DNA of 26,937 nt from CALSMU01 sp963926405. GTDB taxonomy: Bacteria; Bacteroidota; Bacteroidia; Flavobacteriales_D; Parvicellaceae. The DNA is taken from positions 1 to 26,937 of the forward strand of contig CAWUXI010000051.1 in the NCBI GenBank assembly GCA_963926405.1, given 5' to 3'. This document shows positions 1 through 7,100 of this stretch, in pieces. The first letter of the stretch is position 1. Each line of letters starts with the position of its first letter. A model generated the notes under the pieces. That model saw nothing but the letters and a program-made list of their open reading frames with translations. It was not told the DNA's origin and made no database searches. Both the position numbers and the translations under genes were made by a program.

Positions 1-407
1 GGGCAAAACCGTATTCCTTTGTATTCTATAATAATACGTTCGTTTCCGGGCGTAAAATGACCGTGCTCATTTGCCATCCTAAACAAGTGCTTCTTGTCAT
101 ATGTTTTAAGGTCTCCATTTGGGGTTGCCCAAACCAATCTATTGTAACTCTTGTCGTTTTCTATAATAATTAGACTCGCAACAAACACAGCATCTTTTTC
201 ATTTGCCATTTTTTGTAACCAAGAAACAGCTTTTCCTTCCATTGTTTGCCCAACTTTATCAGAGTTCATTGTAAAGCCAGAATTAAACATTTCTGGAAGA
301 ACAAAAAGGTCAACACCCGTAACATTTTCTAATATACTTGAAAAATGGGCTAAGTTTTTATCGTTGTCTTCCCAAGATAACTCAGCTTGAACTAAGGCAA
401 TTTTCAT
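1..407 (-). CDS. Carbon-nitrogen hydrolase, omega-amidase (YafV/NIT2) type, 3' truncated by window edge
   Basis: The first 135 codons of a nitrilase-superfamily amidase are present; the 3' part lies off the left edge. The N-terminus MKIALVQAEL is the usual first beta strand. The catalytic Glu is E39 in LPEMF, and the catalytic Lys is K105 in YDKKHLF. The stretch H117-x-TPGN resembles YafV-type omega-amidases. The nucleophilic Cys is expected just beyond the last visible residues (GIRFCP). Family knowledge: these cytosolic enzymes hydrolyse alpha-ketoglutaramate or ketosuccinamate to the ketoacid and ammonia, acting as repair enzymes after transamination. The start is the ATG at 407-405 because it begins the conserved first strand; the preceding bases are A/T-rich with no Shine-Dalgarno. 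A promoter-like sequence lies about 100 bases upstream. The family is clear; the exact substrate is inferred. Confidence 0.88.
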   Translation of the reverse strand, partial: MKIALVQAELSWEDNDKNLAHFSSILENVTGVDLFVLPEMFNSGFTMNSDKVGQTMEGKAVSWLQKMANEKDAVFVASLIIIENDKSYNRLVWATPNGDLKTYDKKHLFRMANEHGHFTPGNERIIIEYKGIRFC

Positions 408-707
408 ATAATTATTCCTTAACAGTTCTTAGGTGCCGCTTGAGATTTAATTACTTCTTGATGACACAAAAACACCTTTTGGCAGGACCGTTCAAACCTA
501 ATTGATTATTAAGCAAAGATATATCTCTTTCCTCTGACCGCAACACCACGCACATGATATTTACAATTAATCTATCCGTTTCCATAATAATCGAGCTCTG
601 GTTAGTGTTTAAAAAATTACTAATGGTGAATGGTGTTTTTCCAAAAAAAATTATACCTTCATCGCTTTGAAGAAACTTTGGCCCAATTTTATGTACTTTG
701 CCACTCA
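408..707. other. Divergent intergenic region, no gene supported
   Basis: This 300-base stretch separates the minus-strand hydrolase from the plus-strand repeat protein. A minus-strand open frame of 85 codons (451-708) has no recognisable family and is crossed by the best promoter match, so I do not call it. Apart from that promoter (514-544) I see no RNA gene, repeat or convincing terminator. Confidence 0.5.
514..544 (-). promoter_or_regulatory. Bacteroidota-type promoter for the nitrilase-family gene
   Basis: On the minus strand GTTG (544-541) is followed, after 19 bases, by TATCTTTG (521-514). The second box matches TAnnTTTG perfectly and the first matches TTTG in three of four bases. The predicted transcript would begin near 508, giving a leader of about 100 bases before the ATG at 407. 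Confidence 0.5.
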
Positions 708-716
708 ATGCAAAAA

Positions 717-1607
717 ATGTCTTTTATAGTGAAAAAATTCATCCTACAAATAGTCTTGGTTATTAGCTTCAGTTTTCTTGCTGAAGGAAAAATATTTACT
801 CAAAATGCTCTGGATGTAGAAGGAAAAAAAACAGGCGCATGGATTATTACAGCTGACATAAGTAATCAGAAAGGGTATGATGTCGGCACCAAGGTTGAAG
901 AAGGGGAATTTAAAAGAAGTAGAAAGGTTGGTGTTTGGGTTAATTACTGGCCAAATGGTGAAAAGAAATCCGAAATTTTCTATGATAATGGAAGACCCAC
1001 AGGAGCCTATAAATCATTTTATGAAAATGGTCAAATGGAAGAAAGCGGTTCAATGAAAGGAGGCAACTTAATCGGTGATTTTGCTATGTTTTATCCTGAC
1101 GGTAAGCCAAAACAAAAGAAAACTTTTAATGAAAATGGCGAAACTGAGGGTGCAGTAATTTTTTGGTATGAAAATGGTCAAAAAGAATTAGAATTTGAGA
1201 CAATACAAGGGAAAGAATCAGGAAAGGCGGAGTGGTTTTACGAAAATGGAGACAAGAAAAAGGAGAAAACATTTACCGATGGGGCTGCAAGCGAACCGAC
1301 ACTATTTGAAAGAAAGAACCCTCCTTACAAAGACCCTAGCCCGCCTGTTTTAGAAAAAGGACCCAAAGCCAAAGGAGACGAAAATTCAGCACAAGGAGGT
1401 AAAAACGGAAGTCAAATTGTTGATGGGTATCACAAGACCTATGACAACGCCGGAAATATTCTAATGGATGGAGAGTTTTCAGATGGACGTTTGTATGATG
1501 GTCGACACTACATCTATGATGAATTTGGCTTACTAGATCACATTGAAGTATTTAAAAAAGGTGTTTTTGCAGGGAATGGTGTTATTGGCTCCAAAGACAA
1601 CTACTAG
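717..1607 (+). CDS. Secreted YwqK/MORN_2-repeat protein
   Basis: A 296-residue protein with an N-terminal signal peptide (hydrophobic residues about 8-22). From about residue 62 it carries at least five copies of a short repeat built around W/F-Y-x-N-G-x-x-K/E: YWPNGEKK, FYENGQME, FYPDGKPK, WYENGQKE, FYENGDKK. This is the MORN_2 type found in proteins annotated as YwqK-family antitoxin. A linker rich in Pro, Lys and Gly follows, then a last degenerate copy near the C-terminus. The YwqK antitoxin label comes from Bacillus. No toxin gene is adjacent, and a signal peptide argues for export, so antitoxin function is doubtful. The ATG at 717 is preferred because it begins the signal peptide and follows an A-rich stretch; the ATG at 708 is in frame and possible. 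The gene stands alone, divergent from the hydrolase. Function unknown. Confidence 0.75.
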   Translation: MSFIVKKFILQIVLVISFSFLAEGKIFTQNALDVEGKKTGAWIITADISNQKGYDVGTKVEEGEFKRSRKVGVWVNYWPNGEKKSEIFYDNGRPTGAYKSFYENGQMEESGSMKGGNLIGDFAMFYPDGKPKQKKTFNENGETEGAVIFWYENGQKELEFETIQGKESGKAEWFYENGDKKKEKTFTDGAASEPTLFERKNPPYKDPSPPVLEKGPKAKGDENSAQGGKNGSQIVDGYHKTYDNAGNILMDGEFSDGRLYDGRHYIYDEFGLLDHIEVFKKGVFAGNGVIGSKDNY

Positions 1608-1754
1608 AGCTTTTTCTATTAAAAAAGGAGATTTTTCTTCTATACGTATATTTACCTCTGTCTCAAGATGAATAATTCTTACTTCTTAAACAGCATTTTT
1701 TCTTGTGGAATAAAAAACAATTAGCCTGAAACGAAATGTTATTGTATGGAAGAG

Positions 1755-1777
1755 GTTGTTATTGCGTCAATAACAAC
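1755..1777. terminator. Hairpin between the repeat-protein gene and the porP/sprF gene
   Basis: A perfect 10-bp inverted repeat (GTTGTTATTG / CAATAACAAC, loop CGT) lies between two convergent genes. On the plus strand a weak second hairpin (CTCAT/ATGAG, from 1781) and a T run near 1797-1802 follow. It could end transcription from either side, but no T tract follows the main stem directly, so this is a likely rather than certain terminator. Confidence 0.4.
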
Positions 1778-1808
1778 TGCCTCATAAGATGAGAAGTTTT
1801 TCCTTTTA

Positions 1809-2741
1809 TTAGTTAAACGCAGGACAAAGATAATCAGACGCTCCTCTCGGACATGAATATATCCCAAGTATTATTTCGTGTGTGTTTGCGCTTCCAAGGC
1901 GCACTTTGGAGGTAGTTAAATCAAAAGAATATCCTAAAGAAAAATATTCTAAAAAGTTAAGTTTTACAATTCCAGCAAAAGCATCACCACTTCTCCAAGA
2001 AGCTCCAACCTCAAAATAGTGGTTCAATTCAAATAATAAGTTTACGTCTAATGATGGGTTTGTATATCCAGCCCATTTAAGTATTGCGGAAGGCACAACA
2101 TTAATTTCGTTTCCAGTTTCAAACCTTTTTCCACCGACTAATAAATAGTGTAAAGTATTTTTCGTTTTATCAGAGCCAATTAACTCCCATTTTTTTGGAA
2201 AAGCTTGACGAATACTGAAGCCAGTAAACCAATCTTTATGACTTACAAAAAATCCAGGGGAAACATCTGGGATCATAAAACGAGACCCAGATCCCCTGAT
2301 TAAAGGGTCATTCCCGTCAAAAACCGATATTTTTGATGCGTCTAAACGCAACTCTTGCAGGCCGGCAAATACTCCTGCTGAAGCAGTAACTCCTCTAGAT
2401 AAAGGAAAGTGATAGGCATAAGCTATGTACATCGTTGTTTTTTTAACAGGTCCAATTACTTCACTTTCTACATAAACTCCTGCTCCATGCTTCGTTCTAA
2501 TGGTCTTAATTTTTTTAAACTTTAATTCTCCATTCACAGAAGCAAAAGTGGTCTTTGGAGCTCCCTCAAAACCAAGCCACTGGGCTCGATATCCAAATTT
2601 AGCATCTAAACATGGCTTGCTCCCAGCAAGCGCAGGATTTATAGCAAATCCATTAAAAATGTATTGCGTAAACTGAACCGTTTGCTGCCCCTTAAGTTGG
2701 AAGCAAATGAAAAAAGCTAATATGATAATAAACAGTCTCAT
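1809..2741 (-). CDS. PorP/SprF family type IX secretion outer-membrane protein
   Basis: A 310-residue outer-membrane beta-barrel protein. It has a signal peptide (about 1-18, ending in KGQQ), then the family signature QYIFNGFAINPALAGS directly after it, then alternating amphipathic strands up to the C-terminus. Family knowledge: SprF of Flavobacterium johnsoniae is needed for the secretion of the adhesin SprB, and PorP is needed for T9SS in Porphyromonas; PorP/SprF-like genes are commonly found next to genes for type B cargo. Here the start codon overlaps the stop codon of the upstream type B cargo gene by one base (TAATG), so the two are translationally coupled and very probably form a cargo/partner pair. 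A role in anchoring or exporting that specific cargo is inferred. Length is normal for the family. Confidence 0.9.
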   Translation of the reverse strand: MRLFIIILAFFICFQLKGQQTVQFTQYIFNGFAINPALAGSKPCLDAKFGYRAQWLGFEGAPKTTFASVNGELKFKKIKTIRTKHGAGVYVESEVIGPVKKTTMYIAYAYHFPLSRGVTASAGVFAGLQELRLDASKISVFDGNDPLIRGSGSRFMIPDVSPGFFVSHKDWFTGFSIRQAFPKKWELIGSDKTKNTLHYLLVGGKRFETGNEINVVPSAILKWAGYTNPSLDVNLLFELNHYFEVGASWRSGDAFAGIVKLNFLEYFSLGYSFDLTTSKVRLGSANTHEIILGIYSCPRGASDYLCPAFN

Positions 2742-4048
2742 TATAGAATAATAGTAATAGATCCTGTAACTATACCATTGTCAGTTCCCGTTTGTAAATC
2801 AATTACATAAAAGTAAGTGGCTGCAGGCAATTGAAGCCCCTTATAGGTGCCGTCCCATCTTTTATCATCTGTGTAACCAATAACATTAAAAACTTTTTGA
2901 CCCCATCTATCATACACACTAACTTTTGCTCTAGGATACTTACTAATATTAGCTATTTCCCAATAATCGTTAAATCCGTCCTCGTTGGGCGTGAATGTGT
3001 TTGGAGAATAAACAGGTTTCTCCAAAAAAACAGTAACCTCGTCATAAGATTCGCAGCCCCCTGCAGAAGTTACGGTAAGTTGGTAGGTTGTAGTTGCGCC
3101 TGGGCTAGCTAAAGGCTGAGGAGAAGTAGGAGAAGACAAATCATCTGCAGGTCCCCAAAAATAAGACCCTTCACCGCTTCCTTGAAGAATAGTGCTTTCT
3201 CCAAAAGGAATTAAAATATCCATTCCCGCATCAGCCATTGGGTCGTCGACTGCCAGCACTATTCCTCCGGAAGTACTGCTTATTGGGCAGTCTCCGGTGC
3301 AGGTGTATGTTGCCGTTATTTCATCGCCATCAGAAAAACCAGTATTCGTAAAAGTAGTTGCAGTGCCGGCTGACACTGTCGAACCATTTACAAACCATTC
3401 AACCGTGCTTGTCGAGTTGCATCCAGAAGCGTTGGCTGTAAAAGTAACGTCATCGTTTACACAAACGTCGGTTGCACTAGACACAATTCCTACTGTTGGA
3501 GGGATTTGATCAACTGCTGTGCCACTAACTATAATGTCAAACGTCGCTGAGGCAGCCGCCGTATCAGACCCCGCCATTGAGCCATCAACTTGAACGTAAT
3601 AAGTAGTGTTGGCTAGCAACCCTGCTGCCGTAAGTGTCGATTGTCCGACTATTCCGTCAATTGTTGTTTCACAGTTCGAAACAGCAGAATAAGTAGACTC
3701 ATTACATGCCACACCTACTTCGATTATTACAGCTTCAAGGCTAGATCCAAATCCAGGGGTTAAATCAAATGCCATATTAGAAAAATCAATTTGCGCATCC
3801 CCTCCTACTGAATTTGTAGTGAAAGAGAACCAAACCGTATTTTCTAACGAAAAGCAAAAGTTCCCAGCAGCAGAAACTCCATCAGCGCAACCAACACAAA
3901 CACTAATTGTTGCATCTTGCGTAATCCCAGACAAGGTTTGATTTGCACATAAAGTTGTTGCGCTTGTGCACTCGTCGTTTCCTGGTTGAGCATAGAGCCC
4001 AATAGGATTTATAAATACAGGCAAAAGTATACGCAATAATAGCTTCAT
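2741..4048 (-). CDS. T9SS type B sorting domain (CHU_C) secreted protein
   Basis: A 435-residue secreted protein. The signal peptide covers about residues 1-20. A Cys-rich domain beginning NDECTSAT (24-180) resembles the pre-peptidase-like beta modules common in Bacteroidota surface proteins. An Ig/PKD-like module follows (182-268), then a short repeat ending in the sequence GGCESYDEVTVF (270-345). The C-terminal 88 residues (348-435) are a type B T9SS sorting domain: SPNTFTPNEDGFND, then VYDRWGQKVF, RWDGTYKG and a YFYVIDL strand. Such proteins cross the outer membrane through the T9SS and stay at the surface or are released. The adjacent overlapping PorP/SprF gene is the expected partner. 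No catalytic motif is visible, so an adhesin or structural role is inferred. Confidence 0.9.
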   Translation of the reverse strand: MKLLLRILLPVFINPIGLYAQPGNDECTSATTLCANQTLSGITQDATISVCVGCADGVSAAGNFCFSLENTVWFSFTTNSVGGDAQIDFSNMAFDLTPGFGSSLEAVIIEVGVACNESTYSAVSNCETTIDGIVGQSTLTAAGLLANTTYYVQVDGSMAGSDTAAASATFDIIVSGTAVDQIPPTVGIVSSATDVCVNDDVTFTANASGCNSTSTVEWFVNGSTVSAGTATTFTNTGFSDGDEITATYTCTGDCPISSTSGGIVLAVDDPMADAGMDILIPFGESTILQGSGEGSYFWGPADDLSSPTSPQPLASPGATTTYQLTVTSAGGCESYDEVTVFLEKPVYSPNTFTPNEDGFNDYWEIANISKYPRAKVSVYDRWGQKVFNVIGYTDDKRWDGTYKGLQLPAATYFYVIDLQTGTDNGIVTGSITIIL

Positions 4049-4055
4049 AGAGGAA

Positions 4056-4086
4056 CAAATTTAAATAAATACCTTAATAAATCAAC
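4056..4086 (-). promoter_or_regulatory. Bacteroidota-type promoter for the type B cargo / PorP operon
   Basis: On the minus strand GTTG (4086-4083), 19 bases, then TAAATTTG (4063-4056), a perfect TAnnTTTG box. The box ends only 7 bases before the ATG at 4048, so the transcript would be nearly leaderless. Confidence 0.45.
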
Positions 4087-4142
4087 ACATTGTTGTAGTC
4101 CATTGCAAATGAACAGTGTCATTTTCTTACATTTGTTTATCA

Positions 4143-4173
4143 TTTGGTACGAATTGTGTAAAGTGTCACTTTT
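4143..4173 (+). promoter_or_regulatory. Possible promoter for the giant repeat-protein gene
   Basis: TTTG (4143-4146), 19 bases, then TCACTTTT (4166-4173), which matches TAnnTTTG in four of six fixed positions. The ATG at 4188 lies 14 bases downstream. The exact 19-base spacing supports it; the second box is weak. Confidence 0.35.
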
Positions 4174-4187
4174 AGAAATTTATTATT

Positions 4188-7100
4188 ATGAAAAAACATT
4201 TACTTTTTACGCTTGCAATATTCTTTCTTTCGCTTAACTCTTCGCAGGGGCAGTTTGTTAATTATGAAAATGACGGTGGGTGGAATTTAGGGTTTAATAT
4301 TGGAGGTGTATGGCAACAAAATGATTTCGGCTATACGCCAAAAGGAGGAATTAGTGGAGGTTTGACGTTTGGAAAATCAATTTATGAAAAAGAAGGTGCG
4401 TTCTTTGCTTTTGATTTGCGATACAGGTATTTAGGGGGGTGGAATAAAGGTTATGCAACCGATACTAGCGCAATATCAGTGGATACTGCTTCATTTTTAG
4501 GCTACCAAAATTACAGACTAACCCTGAACGAGCACACTCTTGAAGGGGTTCTTACATTAAATAGGTTACGAGAAAGAACCGGAATTCTACTGTATGGTTT
4601 TGGCGGAGTTGGCCTTACCAATTACTCGGTAAAAGCAAACTATGAAGATGGAATATTTGGAGATTATGACTTCTCCTCAATTGACAATTCACAAAGCCCA
4701 AATGAAATCGTAGATGATTTGGACCAAATGTTGGATAATTCTTACGAAACAACAATAAAAGAAAGAGGGACAGATTTTATGCCTTCGCTTGGTTTTGGAA
4801 TTGGATATCAGTTTCCATACCACTTTTCAATGGGGATAGAGCATAAAATCACCTATGCTTTGGCAGATAATAAACTCAATGGAATGCCTAATGGACTTAA
4901 TGATAGATACCATTATTCTGCTTTATATTTTAGATGGAACTTATTCGGTTCAGGAAATGAAAACTATACTGTGAACAATAGTGGTAGCGTAAACAACTAT
5001 ACTGCTGCAACGCCTCCGCCAGTAGTAAATACTCCAGCAGGTAATAAGCCATTGGTTAATATTACCAATCCCTCTGTAAATAACACAACTGTTCAGAACA
5101 GCGCCCTGACCATAAGTGCCAACATTTATTATGTTGAAACAAAAGATAAGGTTATTTTCAAGCAAAACGGGATTCAATTAAGTAACTTTAATTATAACAG
5201 TAATACGAATCATTTTGACGCCTCTGTAATACTTCAGCCAGGAAATAACGTATTCGAAATTATTGGATCAAATGCGTATGGTTCTGATCAAGATTCAAAA
5301 ATTATTCTTCTTCAAAACCCGGTTCAAGCTATACAGCCACCAATTGTTACTATAACGAACCCTTCATATTGTCCTTTTATAGTTGAGTCGTCACAATTTA
5401 TACTAACATCTACAATTTTAAAAATTGATAACGCAAATCAAATTGCATTTTCGTTTAATGGGATAAGCTCTGCTAATTTTAGCTATAACAATAGCAGTAA
5501 GGTTTTTAGCTCAGGATTAACATTAAAAGAAGGAAATAACACAATTCAAATTACAGCAACAAACTCACAAGGAAGTGTTACAAAAACATGCACAATTACT
5601 TATACCCTCGCTAATTCCTTGCCGCCAATAGTTGACATTACTTTTCCGGCTCTTAACCCTTATAATACTACAAACTCATTGGCTACTATTAATGGGGTAG
5701 TTAAAAACGTAACCTCTAAAGGCCAAATAAAGGTTTATGTAAATGGCAGTATACAACCAAACTTTGCGTATAACTTAGGAACAAAACAAGTTTCTTTTCC
5801 GGCTAATTTAATATTAGGGGCAAACGTGATTCAAATATCAGCATCCAATGCTGTGGGTTATGACTCTGAATCAACAACTATCATTTATGCGCAACCGGAA
5901 ACACTTCCGCTGCCAGTCGTGACGTTTTTAAACCCTGCTATTTCTCCTCATACAGTTGCTATTAGCAATATCAATATTAAAGCAACTGTATTAAATGTAC
6001 CCGGGAAGCCAGGAATTTCGGTGACACACAATGGCTCGGCGGTTACAAACTTTAGTTTTAGTCCAATTACAAAGCTGGTTTCTTTTAACGCCAATTTAGT
6101 AATTGGAAGCAATGTGTTTGAGGTTAAAGGAACAAACACGGTTGGTAGTGATACTGAGGCAGCAAGAGTAATTTATACGAAGCCTTCAGAGATTAACCCG
6201 CCAGTTGTAACAATTACAAAGCCTAGTGTAACTCCTTACATGGTGAATTTCCCCACTCAGGCAATAACCGCTAACATTTTAAATGTAAATAACGCGAATA
6301 ATGTAACTGCTATATACAATGGCGTTGAAGTTTTAAATTTTGTTTATGACCCCTCAACGGCAGAATTTAGCTATTCGGCTAACTTACTATTAGGAGCAAA
6401 CACGTTGTCAATTACAGGAACCAATGTGGCTGGAACTGCGTCTAAAACGCAAACAGTGATTTATGCTGCCCCGCCTTGTGAGAAACCAACATTGACACAA
6501 ATTGCGCCAACCGATAATCCGCATGCAACATCTAATTCCAAAGGATATTTGGAATATAACATTACAAATGCAACATCAGTAGTGTTTAATATAAATGGCC
6601 AATCTTCTCCTGGTTTTAACTTTAATCAAGCTAATGGAAAATTCACTTCAATGCTCCACTTAACAGAAGGAGCTAATTCTTACGAAGTTATTGCAACAAA
6701 TAGCTGTGGAAGTACTTCCCAAATGACAGCCATTATTTATGAAGAAGAATTACCTTGTTACGAACCAACGGTTAGTTTTATCAGTCCTTCTGCAAGCCCT
6801 TTTGAATATATTGGAAGAACAGGAAATACATCATTTACTGCAAACGCTGGAAATGTGTCTAACCAAAATATGATTTTAGTGAAATTGAATGGAGCGACTA
6901 TTTCGTTTTCGTACAATGCGCTTTCAGGAAACATTTCTGGAGCAATTTCACTAATTGAAGGGAGCAACACAATTTCTATCTCTGCTACAAACGAATGCGG
7001 AAATACAACATCTGAAACTATAATCACTTACGAAGGTATTCAAAATCAGTTACCCCCTCCAGTAGTTGCAATAACTTCCCCAAATTCAAATCCATTTTCT

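Noticed and set aside
451..708. 85-codon minus-strand open frame upstream of the nitrilase-family gene
   Set aside because: No recognisable family, and the strongest promoter match of the region (514-544) lies inside it; it also overlaps the leader of the plus-strand repeat-protein gene.
717..1607. YwqK label read as part of a toxin-antitoxin system
   Set aside because: There is no adjacent toxin gene and the protein has a signal peptide.
3192..3509. 105-codon plus-strand open frame opposite the type B cargo gene
   Set aside because: Antisense shadow of the Ig-like region of a gene supported by signal peptide and sorting domain.
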